DNA of 64,000 nt from Lunularia cruciata (lineage: Eukaryota > Streptophyta > Marchantiopsida > Lunulariales > Lunulariaceae): the NCBI GenBank assembly GCA_948567375.1, contig OX419757.1:76632001-76696000 (forward strand), written 5' to 3'. Under the pieces are notes generated by a model. That model ran no database searches. It was not told the origin of the DNA and saw only the letters and a program-made list of their open reading frames with translations. Positions 44,926 to 56,079 of the stretch are shown here, in pieces; the stretch's first letter is position 1; every line of letters starts with the position of its first letter. The position numbers and the translations under genes are program-made.

Positions 44926-45776
44926 CTCAGTCCATCAAGCCGGATTCCCTCTCTTCCTTTCACCTTTGTGGCCCTCCTCACAATTACTGGCAGTTATCTC
45001 TGCCATCACTCCTAAAAAACTGAAATTCCAGTTCCATGCTAAAAATGTAATACAAAGTCTATTCAAGACTTTGATTCTGGCTACAACATCTAACCTACAA
45101 ATTGCAAAACTTCACACCACCAGAGCATTTGTGACCTTCTTTGCCATGATCTGCTCTCTCGTTCTTTGGCACTGAAAGACTATGCCTTCTCCTAGACAAA
45201 CACTCTAACCCCTTCTAGATTTCAGAAAATTGCACTCTCAATTGGCTTCCTAAAATGCATTACTGCAGGACGACTACTCAGAGGAATTGGAAATTTACTT
45301 GGCATATTCAACTTGTTCCTGTGCAATCGCAATTTTATATTACCCCAAATTGTAGTCATTCTTCAGGTGATTTCAAAATCTACTTCCCCTCTTCTGCGTG
45401 TTGCTGTCCTATCACTGTCAAGACATGCTTCTTCTGCCTCTGCCATTTCTTGAAGTATACTTTCTTGCTATGTACCAAGGTTGTTAGACGGTCTTTGAAT
45501 TGCTTGCGCTTCCCGATCCAAAGATGATGCTCTTCGGACTTCTTCTATCGTACCTCTCTCTTGAGTACCTCCATCATTGGATCCGATCTTGACTTCTTTG
45601 GATTTCCTCCGAAGTCACTTCCGTCCATTCCTTCTTTTGCAATTCAGCTTTCCATGTTTACTTCTTCCCTCAAATGCTAATAAACAGAAAAAAAACAAAA
45701 AATATGGGCACCATAGTACCTCTCCGTCAAGATGCTTGTTCCTTGCCACCTTCATTCCTATTTCTACAATTATGCT

Positions 45777-46408
45777 TGTGAAAACCCAAAAAGTATCACT
45801 TCTACACTAACGTGTGAGTAATTGTTCATTCTCATAGAGATACGGGTCAAGAATGGTCAAATACAAAGTGAAAAGTAACAATGTTGTTCTCTTGTTTACA
45901 TCTTTAATCCCTTAGGCAGAAACAACATCAAGAAGAGAGTAGCAAATGCTCAACAGTAGTCTTGCCATAATTAAGTGTCACCAAAAATCACAATTCTTCA
46001 ATTACATTCCAATTTGATCTCAATTGCGATGATTTAGTTGGTATGAAGAAGGCTAATTTGCCTTGAAATTACATTCTATGCCTCCATCAAGGTACAACTT
46101 CCCAATTCAAAATGACTTTTCATTAGTTGCTTATCTGCAAACACAAATGACAAATACAACCAACATGACAATTCTCAAAGATCCATCAAGGCATGCTTTG
46201 GATGCACTCCATTCAAGATCAAACACACAAAATGAAATGTAGAATTGTAGAGTCCAACATCTTACAACCTCTCAATTGCAATCCTAACTTCTCCATACAT
46301 TCACAAATGAAGACAATAGACGGACATTTGGAATTAAGTGAAACAAGTGTTTTCTAAAACTTTGTTGTACTCATTCTTTTGCTCAAATATTGAATACAAA
46401 GTACTACA
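45777..46408 (-). repeat. LTR-like repeat of D element 4
   Basis: A 632-bp block homologous to 41998-42655. It is followed on its right by the coding 3' end of D element 4, so it is best read as the 3' LTR of that element abutting element 3 head-to-tail. Divergence from 41998-42655 is far larger than between the LTRs of A or B. Confidence 0.65.
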
Positions 46409-47089
46409 AATGGCTCCTTCAAATAGGCAGACCACTTGGCAATTATAGAAACTATCTAAAGTACTTATCTATTTCCTACAAATCTCTAGATACAAAGCAT
46501 TTTACTACTAATTTGGATCTGTAAATACTATTGGTTCTAATCTGATTTCAGAACTACCTCAACTTTGGCTTCTTCACCTAAATCAACTACAAGTGCCTCC
46601 TACACTTTGGATTCATCATCTACTTCTACTATTTTTTCTTCCTCATTAGTCTATTCTAAGATTGAAGTCATAGGTGTCATCTATCTTTCTCATTCTCTTT
46701 TCTAAAAGACTCAGATGATTTGGGTAACTCATCTAAAGTCACCTGCACTTTGATCTCGACTACTTTGGATTGAGTTACTCTATTCTCACTCAGAGTACAA
46801 GTTATTTTATCTACATATATCTTAACTAAATCTAGCCTAAGGCATATATTATCTCCTACTTCAATCATCTCCTTATCTACTCTATCTTTAAGGCAATTTA
46901 ACAAGGTGTTCAAGTCTACGTCCGTTGCCTTCTTTTGTTAGGTTTCATGCACAAGCAACTTGAGCTTGTGTAGGTAGGACTCTTCTAACTAGCTTGGCTC
47001 CAGTACTGAGCATCACTTTTAGTGGGTAGCAACCTCACTTATTTAACTCTCCATTGATGAGATTTACTTGCCTTGGGTCTGTAACACCC

Positions 47090-48504
47090 ATTTGTGCATG
47101 TGTGTGGTATTGTGATATTTAGCTTGGTATTACAAGTACTTGAGAGATATTATTTATATAGAGATAAAGGATGGTTCTACATTAGTCATGATTAGCTAAA
47201 TTTAGTCATAGCTAAGATAGAGGGGACCTTACTTTAGAGGAAGTGGAAAAGATGAGCACCACTATTTTGGATTCTAATGTGTTGACTTGGTATTATTCCT
47301 AGGTGTTTGGCTTTGAGGAAAGAGTTGAGAACTCTTGGGCCCGCAAGCTTTTTTTGTTTTGGATTCTTCTATAGTCTAAGGATAGCTGTAATACTCCAAG
47401 GACAAGAGAAGAGAGAAACACAGATTGCACACTCAAACAATCGATGCCCCAAGGGAGCACCTTCTCTTTATTATATAGACAAAGAGGATCTCCTCCAAGG
47501 AAGCTCCACCATAGGATTGGGGACACAGATAGGTGACATGTCAGCAAGCTCCACCCTTGGATTACTTACTTGGATGGGTGACATGTCTGGTCTAGGTCCT
47601 ATCTGGTTTGTCAAACAAGCTTTGACCAGAGGGAATCTTTTAGGGAATCTTTATGTAGGAATCTCAAAATCACATAAGGCACCATTGGAAATCTCTTGGC
47701 GATACAAAGTAGGGGGGAGGAAGGCTAGCAATTCCTCCGTGGGAGGGGAGAATTTGAACATTTTTGAGGCCTAATTCATCCGTTTAGGCCTTTGAAATTG
47801 CCTTCAAAGATTTTAGGCATATTTTGGTTCCTACTCTATTAGTAGAAGTCCCCTTTTGGTGATACCTCTTTCTGATCTGTTTAGTCCATCATGTGTAACA
47901 TCCTTCTAGATGTTACCAAACCAATTCTCACCTTTAAATCATATGTCTAGCTATTGGTTTAAGGTTCTCAAGTCTATTTTGGTTTCTGCCCTATTTGTAG
48001 AAGTACTCTTTTGGTGATACTTCTATCTTATCTATTTTGACCATCATGTATAACATCATTCTAGATGTTACCAAACCGAATTTCACATCTAGATCATATG
48101 TCTAGCTCTTGGTATTACAGTAGCCCATGTGAAGGAATCCTAGTGGTTGGGTCAAGATAAGATCACATGCTTAGTAGAATATGCCCATGTGGATGGAAAT
48201 TCCTTTATACTTTTTGACTTTACTTGACTTTTAGCCTATTTACTTGACTACCTCTAGTAATAAGTAACTTTGGTGCATAACTATTTCACAAGTATATAAA
48301 CAAGGGGTGAGGAAGTACTCATCATCCTTTCATTTGCAACTATCTCTCTCTCATTGAGTTCTCTAAGGAGCAATGTCTTGAGTATTGGAGAGTAAGCCTT
48401 AGAGGAGTATGATGGAGTTGAGGTTCTTTGCCTTCTTAGTCCATGGTGTGCAACCATAATAGCCATTAGAGGTTCATCTTGAGTGAGAGACAGGCCGGCT
48501 CACA
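47090..48504 (+). mobile_element. Solo LTR of family E, itself interrupted
   Basis: Starts TGTAACACCC and ends GGCTCACA. TATA motif TATATAAA at 48293-48300. The flanks share GGTC (47086-47089 and 48505-48508), a probable target duplication. Inside lies a B-family solo LTR (47387-48119). Without it the E LTR is about 680 bp. No second copy is in the window, so the family is defined by its ends, TATA box and clean interruption of D. Confidence 0.6.
47387..48119 (-). mobile_element. Solo LTR of family B inside LTR E
   Basis: 733 bp, TGTAATACTCC to GGTATTACA, carrying the 156-bp internal duplication of the solo-LTR subfamily. The flanks are ATAGC and GTAGC, a 5-bp target duplication with one mismatch. 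Confidence 0.92.
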
Positions 48505-48613
48505 GGTCACCTCCTCCTCCAATTTTGTATGAAGTTGTTGTAGTTCTTTAGCGTACTTCATCTCCATCTTCTTCCTCTCCAGTTCATCATTGAAAACCTG
48601 AGCTTTGGCTTGC

Positions 48614-49354
48614 TGTAATACTCCAAGGACAAGAGAACTCTTCAAGAGAGATACAAGAGAGAAAACAAAAATTTCACACTCAATCCTCCAATGCCCCAAA
48701 GGAGCACCTTCTCTTTATTATATAGCAAAAGAGGATCTCTTCCAAGGAAGCTCCATCATAGGATTAGGTACATGGATAGGTGACATCTCAGCAAGCTCCA
48801 CCCTCAAATAACTTACTTCAATGGGTGACATGTTGGTCTTGGTCCCATCTGGTTGGTCAAACAGGCTTTGACTAAAGAGAATCTTTGAGAGAATATTCCT
48901 ATAGGAATATTAGAGTCACATGGGTGGGGTATCATTGGAAAACTCTTGGTGAGAAAAATAGTGGGGGAGGTAATGCCAACCTTTCCTTCATTAGATGGGA
49001 CAACTGCACATTTTTTAGGCCTAATTCATCCGTTTAGGCCTCCAAAATTGCCTCCAAAGTTTAGGCCTATTTTGGCTTCTACCCTATTAGTAGAAGTGCT
49101 CTTTTGGTGATACATCTATCTGATCTATGTTCTCCATCATGTGTAAACTCCTTCTTGATGTCACCACTCCAAGTTTCACCTCTAGATCATATGCCTAGCT
49201 ATTGATTCTAAAGTTTCCAAGCATGTTTCGATTTTTGGTCTATTAGTAGATACTCTTTTAGTAATACCTCTATCTGATATACTTAGTTCATCATATATAA
49301 CATCCTTCTAGATGTTACCAACCCAAATTACATCTCTAGACTATCAGTATTACA
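48614..49354 (-). mobile_element. Solo LTR of family B inside D element 4
   Basis: 741 bp, TGTAATACTCC to AGTATTACA, flanked by a perfect CTTGC duplication (48609-48613 and 49355-49359). It is more diverged than the 47.4-kb copy and has the 156-bp duplication. Confidence 0.93.
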
Positions 49355-49863
49355 CTTGCTTGACAAGATCATCTAGGCATTGCTTTTCCCACATTTGACT
49401 TGCAAGTTCTCTCTACCAGGCTCAATCCTTCTTTGCCATTATGTTCCTTAATAGTACCTCTAAAGCTTGTTCCTACATTTGAAAGCAAAATCATATCAAT
49501 GTTAAAGTGGATCACAAAGCACATAAGATAATATGGTTTGAGCTCCTCAAAAACTATAGGAATGGAATACAAGAATAGAAAATCTATCCCCAATCTATGC
49601 AACTACTCAAAAACATATGCTCAAAGAAAAATTCCTGGTTTATCAAAAGAGAGGTACTTCTTTGCGGTCAAAACATCTTCATTAACACTCTACAATAGCA
49701 AGTCATGCTAGGTCTTTGTAACTAAACACAAACCACCTATTAGATTGGTTTTTTCCATGTGAAAAGGCAATAGCAAATCTTCTATACATCAAATTGCTCA
49801 AGTAGGTTTTGAATCAGGTTTCTAAAGTGTATCTTCTTGGAGGTGAGAGTACTAAAACTAACT

Positions 49864-50230
49864 TTCTGCACATTTTTGAGGCCTAATTTGTCTATTTAGG
49901 CCTCCAAAATTGCCTTCAAAGATTTTAGGCATATTTTGATTCATACTCTATTAGTAGAAGTCCCCTTTTGGTGAAACCTCTTTTTAATCTATTTAGTCCA
50001 TCATTTTAAACATCCTTCTAGATGTTACCAAACCAATTGTCACCTTTAATCATATGTTTAGTTATTGGTTCTAAAGTTTTCAAGTCTATTTTGGTTTTTG
50101 CCCTATTAGTAGAAGTACTCTTTTGGTGATACTTCTATTTGATCTATTTTTTCATCATGTATTACATCATTCCAGATGTTATAAAACTAAATTTCACATT
50201 GAGATCATATGGCTAGCTCTTGGTATTACA
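49864..50230 (-). mobile_element. Truncated LTR of family B
   Basis: Only the part from TCTGCACATTTTTGAGG to GGTATTACA is present, about half an LTR (U3 in the sense of the element) including both 156-bp units. The other half is missing, so there is no target duplication. Confidence 0.88.
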
Positions 50231-51239
50231 ATTCCATACCATGAAAGGTGTGAAAAAAAGTCAAATTCTATGTCTACTATACATCACATCAACTATCAAA
50301 CTCTTGAATGATACAATCCAACTCAATGATACTCACTACACCAAATTAGTGTTTGGGACCTTTAGAAGCCCTATAAATCTTGTCCATGTCCCATAAAAAT
50401 TATGTGGCCATATTATATGGACTCTTGACTAGATCAACTAGATCATCTTTTTCAAACTCAAAACTAGTGTCAATCCCTTCCTTCACTAGGAATTGAGATA
50501 TTGGCTAATACTATGTGTCACTCCACTTGAACCCATTACGGATTGTAGTAAAATCCTCTCTAGAATCCCCATAGAATGTTGTCATGACAATGCATTCTAA
50601 AAATTGCAACCATAATCACCAAGTGCCACCACCAAAGGGTAACTCCCAACTGCCAAACACCAACTACAAATGACACCTAAATACCTCTAACCATGACAAC
50701 TATCCTAGGAGAAAGGGCATTGAAATACACACTCTCATGGTCTACAAGTCATCATTCCTTATCTCACTAGAGAGAAACATAAGTAGTATGACTAGTCATC
50801 ACTCTAACCTCACTTCTAAGAGCACCAATGCTCAAAATATTAGGGCATCCTAAACAAACATGACACACAAACAAGCAGTAGAGAATGAAGGGAATCCAAT
50901 TACAAAAATCCTAAACAATAACCTTCCAACTCACCAAAATCTACATGGATTGAGTCTACCAATATTTGGTATTTTGAGATAAGGAGATCTATTTACTCAT
51001 AGTTTACAAGGATCACCAAGGAAGGGATCAAATGTCCTCTCCTAGCTAAAGGTACATAGGTATATATGTGAGCTAGTTATCTCTAAGACAACAAGTAGAT
51101 GGATTCATTGGCTGAAGAATCGGTTTAGGAACAAGAGGTCTAGGGTTTAAGCACAACTACATCTAATTTTAATAGGTTAAATCTAGCCAATTTCTTCAAA
51201 CCAAATGTCAAATCCATCTAATTGTCAACCCAACTATCA
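50231..51239 (-). other. Probable upstream part of D element 4, decayed
   Basis: The minus strand has charged, coding-like pieces (FYGDSREDFTTIRNGFKW and KEGIDTSFEFEKDDLVDLVK near 50570-50420) with stops between. Position upstream of the D4 relic suggests its 5' part, but D element 3 shows no clear match. From 50600 on I recognise nothing. Confidence 0.3.
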
Positions 51240-51864
51240 AAACCAAGCAATATCATTGAAAGTACTATCAATCACATGAATTTTGGGTAGTGTTTTTGCA
51301 CAAAATCTACCAATTGTTGGGTTGATTGAACAATTACACCCAAACTTGGAAATACCACCAATCATACTCAATCACACAAAATTTGGGTAGTGTTTATTCA
51401 CATTATCCACCCAAACTTGGTGGTATAGTTTAAGTAGTGTTTTTGCAGACAATCCACCAATTCTTGGGTTGATTTGAAGATACCATTAACTACACCCAAA
51501 CTTGGAAATACACCAATCACACCCAATCACATGAAATTTATGTAGTATTTCTGCACATAATCTACCCATACATCTAAAATTGGAAATTCCACCATTCACA
51601 CCCAATAATATGAAATTTGGGTAGTATTTTTGCACATAATCTACCCAAATGTTAAGTTGATTTAAGGTACCATCAATCACATCCAAACTTGGAAATACCA
51701 CCCAATCACATAAAATTACCATACATTGAAGGCACCATCAACCATCAGAAAGGTACTATCAATCATAGGAAATTTAGGCAATGTTTTTGCACACAATCCA
51801 CCCAATTGCCAACCCTTAAAACCCATTTCAAAATCAACAATCAATTGAAGAGGCAATTGATCAC
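51240..51864. repeat. Degenerate tandem-repeat tract
   Basis: Repeated, diverged modules built from AAATTTGGGTAGTGTTTTTGC, CACA.AATC.ACCCAA and ACACCCAAACTTGGAAATACCA-like blocks. Module starts at about 51285, 51388, 51430, 51535, 51613 and 51765; spacing is irregular (about 40-150 bp). Frames across it on the minus strand are repetitive and not genes. Confidence 0.75.
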
Positions 51865-52480
51865 ACCCAAGCTTGGAAATACCATCAACATCCACCAAAG
51901 TTTTACATGAGATTTCACCCCTCACTTCTTCTATGTTATCAAGGACTCAATCTATATACACTTTGCCAATGGATATTGATTACACTTATCAAGCTAAACC
52001 TACACTAGCATAGAGCTTCCAAGTTCTACTTGCTAGCTTTGTCTACCATTACCAAGAGCTCAACAAAGAAGAAGTGAGCTCTATAGAGATCACTTTGAGG
52101 TATACCTTCAAAAATTTTGGGCAATACTTCTACACACAATGCACTCAAATTTTCAAATTAGTTGTCAAATCAAACAACAATCAATCAAACATACAATCAA
52201 TCATACCCAAGCTTGGAGATACCACCAACACCTACAAAAGTTGTGCACTAGATTTCCCCTCTCACTTCTTGTATGTTATCAAGAATTAGAAATCAAACCT
52301 TAATCTATATACACTAAACAATCAATATTTATTAAACTCATCAAGCTAAACTTATTCTAGCATAAAGAATCCAAGTGGTACCTACTAGTTCTATCCACCA
52401 TAGCCAAGAGCACAAACACTCAACATGAAAGAAGTGAGCTCTCTAGAGCTCAATTTGAGATATACCTCTCCTTAGGAAAG
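51865..52480. repeat. 340-bp tandem duplication (also repeat R, copy 2)
   Basis: ACCCAAGCTTGGA starts both units (51865 and 52205), followed in both by CCTCACTTCTT-like, TATGTTATCAAG, AATCTATATACACT, ATCAAGCTAAAC, CTAGCATA and GAAGTGAGCTCT. The units are diverged. The second continues to about 52650 with blocks shared with 23168-23640. Confidence 0.75.
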
Positions 52481-52739
52481 TAGGGAGTCCAACCATAGTG
52501 GTATATACAATGGCACATTTGACAATAGTGCTAATAGTGCTAATAGTAGCATTGATAGTGCAATCAAACTTCCTAATTTAATAGGCATCCACTACTATGT
52601 AATCCTAGCGTATTAGCAAACTAGCTTTGGTATTGCAAATATCATCACATGTAGAACTCAAATGAGTATCTCTTGTTTGTAATTATGAAGAATGGTAAAC
52701 TCTAAATATATCAGATTACAAAAAGCTCATTATAATTAT

Positions 52740-53632
52740 CAAGAAATATAATTACCACTTGTTATTCATTTATGAGATCTTGGAGTATGTTTTACATCAT
52801 GATAGATATAACATTAGAGATGGTTATAATAACTATAGCCAAATCAATTAAACTAAAGTGTCAAAAATCATTACATCCATTAAACCTTAGGTTAATTATG
52901 CTTTTAAAGTTATCTCTATATAGCTTTATCATGCTCCAACAAAATTTCAATGGTTCATAAACAAGGTGTTTTAACACTTCTATTAGTAAATCTATAAAAG
53001 TTTAATGGGTGACTTTTGTATTCATAGGATTTTATAAACAAGGTGTTTGAAACTTCCACTTATAAGTCTTTATAAATTTCATGGATGATTTCTTTATTTA
53101 TGGGAGTAAGAAGGAACATTATTAGCACTTGATCAACATTCTTCAATGGTTAGATGAGGTATTACTCAAATTAAAAAATTTCATCTTTGGAAGGTTGTCT
53201 AATTTTGAGACATGTTATTTTCAATTAGGAGAATAGTGGACCTTGAAAAGGTGAAATAAAATCATTAAACCACTATTTCTTGCAACCTTGATAAATTTAT
53301 ATCACTTCTTGGGAATAATACTTTAAGAGATTCATTTTCTTATTTTCTAACAAGGCTTAGATATTGACTATTGACAAGAAGAAGAGTGTAAAATACATAG
53401 TGATAATGCAGGATAAGGAGTCACTCAAAGCTTTTGAAGAGCTCAAGTAATGTATCTTTTTGGTTCTAATCACTATAGACCTAATTGGAGTAAGCTTTTA
53501 TAATTTAAAAAAATGCTCTTAATGTACCTATGGGATGTACTCCTTGTCAATTGGACCTAGATATGTAAGATTATCCAATACCTTATGCTAGCAAATAGTT
53601 TTTGAGAAGATGACCACACAAAACAAAAGAAG
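52740..53632 (+). pseudogene. Gypsy relic H (RT to RNase H)
   Basis: On the plus strand TTCATGGATGATTTCTTTAT near 53078 encodes FMDDFF, the RT active site. A linker (LKLKNFIFG, HFLGI) and RNase H remnants ending PIPYAS at about 53590 follow. Almost every line has stops. It is the target into which element A3 inserted. Lineage not determined. Confidence 0.6.
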
Positions 53633-53637
53633 TATAG
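53633..53637. repeat. Target-site duplication of element A3, left
   Basis: TATAG, found again at 59335-59339, where it overlaps the eroded 3' end of the LTR. Confidence 0.75.
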
Positions 53638-54111
53638 TGTAACAATATGGAGTTTAGCAACAAAGTTAGACGGACTTACAAAGTAGCACATAAGATAAAT
53701 TAGCCTTGAATATTGTGGAAGTATCTAGGAAGCTTCTTGGGAAGCTTCCCGGCTAGCTTAGCTTGCACCACAAGTAAGTAGCTTCTTGAGAAGCTTCCTA
53801 GTTAACTTGGCTTGCACTCTAAGAAAGTGGCTTGAGGAAGCTTCTTGGGAAGCTTCCCGGCTAGCTTAGCTTGCACCACAAGTAAGTAGCTTTTAGAAGG
53901 AAGCTTCTTGAGAAGCTTCCTAGTTAACTTGGCTTGCACTCTAAGAAAGTGGCTTGAGGAAGCTTCTTGAGAAGCTTCTCAAGGGCCTTCTATGCTACCT
54001 ATAAATAAAAAATCCAAAGCTCATGCTAGGCATTTGGAGTTTTTCCTCATTCAAGTGTCTCAATGTGAGTTTCCATTCTCCTATTTCTCTCCTCAATCTC
54101 GGTCTTTTACA
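53638..54111 (+). repeat. 5' LTR of element A3 with internal 108-bp duplication
   Basis: TGTAACAATATGG to TTTTACA. A 108-bp unit beginning GGAAGCTTCTTGGGAAG occurs at 53728-53835 and again from 53836, the second copy with a short insertion. The 3' LTR has no such duplication. Confidence 0.95.
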
Positions 54112-54112
54112 T

Positions 54113-54125
54113 TAGTATCAGAGCA
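54113..54125 (+). other. Primer-binding site of element A3
   Basis: TAGTATCAGAGCA, the initiator tRNA-Met complement with one G-to-A change, one base after the LTR. Confidence 0.9.
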
Positions 54126-54128
54126 AGA

Positions 54129-54349
54129 ATGGGATGGATGGAATTTATGAACCACCACATCCACTTCCGCCAAACCATTGGGATTTTCATGTCCAGTTAT
54201 TACCCAAGCCCCGCTTCACACAATTCATCACCTCACACTTTGGGTGAGATTTTCTACATATGATCACTATGTCTGAGGAACCCTTGATACTTCTAGTTGT
54301 CACTTATGGAGAAAGGTGGACATGTTGTATCTATGTGTTAATCAATTAG
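54129..54349 (+). pseudogene. Leader ORF of element A3, damaged
   Basis: Begins ATG GGA TGG right after the primer-binding site as in element A, loses one T near 54145 and continues in the shifted frame: NHWDFHVQLLPKPRFTQFI, a TGA at 54246 inside the FG.DF motif, then SEEPLILLVVTYGERW and IYVLIN before TAG at 54347. It ends 33 bases before the gag ATG. It confirms the element A leader ORF. Confidence 0.55.
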
Positions 54350-54382
54350 ATAAATTGGGAGTAGTAGGATAGAGTAGAAGCT

Positions 54383-55260
54383 ATGGCAACAATACTAGAT
54401 GTTGTCCTTGCGATGCACCAACAAATTGAGCACCTTAATCAATTGTTGGATGAACAAGACCAACAACAACAAGAACATATAGAGAGAGCCAGTCCAAGAT
54501 GGAGAAGATCGTATTTGATTTCCAAAACCTAAGGTGTTTGAAGGCATAAATCTTCTAGGCACAATAGAGAATTTTGTGTTTGATTGCAAATGTTATTTTG
54601 AAGCCACCAATCTTCAAGATGAATGAAAACAAATTCTCTTGGCTTTTAGCCAATTGGATGGTGTGGCAAAACTTTGGTGGCAATTCCGAGTGGAGCAAGC
54701 TGAACGACAGATTGTTGCACCAAACTTGACATGGACAAAATTCAAGGATGCAATACTTGGTTGATTTTAAATTATAAATGTCACCCAAGCCGCATGAGAT
54801 AAATTGGCGGAGTTGAAGCAGACTCCCTCAGTAAGAGGCTACATCATACAATTTCAAAACATCATCATGCAAATTCTAGATATACAAGAAGGAGAAGTTC
54901 TGGATCGATTTGAGTGGGGATTGAAGTCACAAACCAAACTAGAGGTGACCATGCAAGAATCACAAAATGTAGAAGAAGCCATGCAATTTGCTGAGCACTT
55001 TGATTCCTTGGTTGTGACAAATTCGTCTTGACTTTGATTTACACCAAGCTTACCAATACAATATGCATGGGTAGAAGAACCAACACCAATGGAGATTGAT
55101 GCTATCCAACAAAGGCCACTTGGTGCAGCAGATAGAGAAAGATTACAACAAAATGGAGGTTGTTTTTATTGTTGCCAAGTTGGACATCGCATTGCTGAAT
55201 GTCCACTTAGGAATGAGCAACCTTGACAAGTTGCCCAAATAGAGTTTGTGGAACTAAATG
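54383..55260 (+). pseudogene. gag of element A3
   Basis: ATG at 54383 opens a coiled-coil start (HQQIEHLNQLLDEQDQ), broken after about 50 codons. Capsid pieces follow (the frame at 54804-55031 with GEVLDRFEWGLKSQTKLE and EAMQFAEHFDSL) and a zinc knuckle CFYCCQVGHRIAEC at 55161-55202. Confidence 0.85.
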
Positions 55261-55329
55261 ATTAAGGAAATGAAGAATCCTAGTAGGAGATTTCAAGCCG
55301 CCTATTGGGAGCTTGATTAGTTCCAATGG

Positions 55330-55960
55330 GATTGAAGGCTCAACCTATGCAAGTTTGCTTCACTTGCAAGGTACAATATCTAATTGGGATTATAGGATTT
55401 TGGTTGATTATGGAAGTTCATAGAATTGCATGTCTATGCAAGTAGCAAAGGAATTGGGTACTCCTATCAAGCCAGTAATTGGAAGTAGTTTGATGATGGC
55501 GGATGGTAGAAAGGGTTCTGCATTTTGCACCTTGCATACTATTACCTTCAAGATTGGGAAGGAGTATTTAGAGTGTATGAGATTTGTAGTGGCACCTCTA
55601 CACTATGATATCATTTGGGTCTACCTTGGCTTGAACATCATAAGGTTCAATTTGATTGGACATGACACCAAATTCAAGTACAACACCAAGGTAGGAATTT
55701 TTGATTAGGTTGTCTGGCACCTCTGAGTTAGACACCTAAGAATAGTCAATCCCAAGATGGGAAGTTTGTCGAGAAGGTAGCCATAGAGCAAACATTGAAG
55801 GGAGTGGAGTCCCAAGATGAGAATTTTGCCAAGAAGGCAACCATGGAGCAAGCTTGGAAGAGAGATGAGTCTCTGGAATGGAAGTTGGTTAGTAAAGCAG
55901 CCATATAGCAAGCTTTGGAGGAAGACAAGTCTGTATTCGTGGTGTGGATCAAGCCGATTG
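55330..55960 (+). pseudogene. Protease and linker of element A3
   Basis: ILVDYGSS, Tyr replacing Ser/Thr of the catalytic triad, then a stop and MSMQVAKELG, LMMADGRKGS and a shifted ILGLPWLE equivalent. The linker at 55740-55930 keeps the 57-bp repeats also seen in element A. Confidence 0.8.
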
Positions 55961-56079
55961 CACAAGAACAATTAGAGGAGGGCCAAGAGCCTCATCAAGC
56001 AATGGTTGATCAGATAGTTCAAGAGTTTGCAGACGTGTTTCCGGATGATATGCCAAAGGGATGACCTTCCAATCAAGGT

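Larger units (their letters stand above)
41998..45776 (-). mobile_element. D element 3: LTR-like end plus coiled-coil gene, no pol
   Basis: A 658-bp LTR-like block (41998-42655, TGTGACAACC to CTACA) is followed by a purine-rich tract on the minus strand (AAGGGGAGC) and about 3.1 kb of coding-like sequence read leftward. No protease, RT or integrase is encoded. The same LTR-like block recurs at 45777-46408, where it is again followed by the same coding 3' end. That is the layout of an LTR retrotransposon lacking pol (a LARD-like element). A primer-binding site next to 45776 could not be found. This copy has the longest open stretches of the family and may be the youngest. Confidence 0.55.
46409..49863 (-). 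pseudogene. D element 4 coding relic with three LTR insertions
   Basis: The minus-strand coding relic can be followed across inserted LTRs: 46409-47089, 48505-48613 and 49355-49863. Matching wording: VDKEMIEVGDNICLRLDLVKI (C-terminal), an ELERKKMEMKYAKELQQLHTKLEEE coil just left of 48613, CTCTACCAGGCTCAATCCTT near 49410 against CTCTGCCATGCTTGATCCTT near 43460, and KPYYLMCFVIHF near 49530. This order equals that of D element 3. It shows that the LTRs at 47.1-48.5 and 48.6-49.35 kb landed in an existing D element. All frames are short. Confidence 0.6.

Noticed and set aside
45740-45776. Primer-binding site for D element 3
   Set aside because: No complement of a tRNA 3' end (TGG start) is present next to the LTR-like block on the minus strand.
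51240-52650. CRISPR-like array
   Set aside because: The modules are diverged, unevenly spaced and part of a plant repeat; no cas genes and a eukaryotic context.
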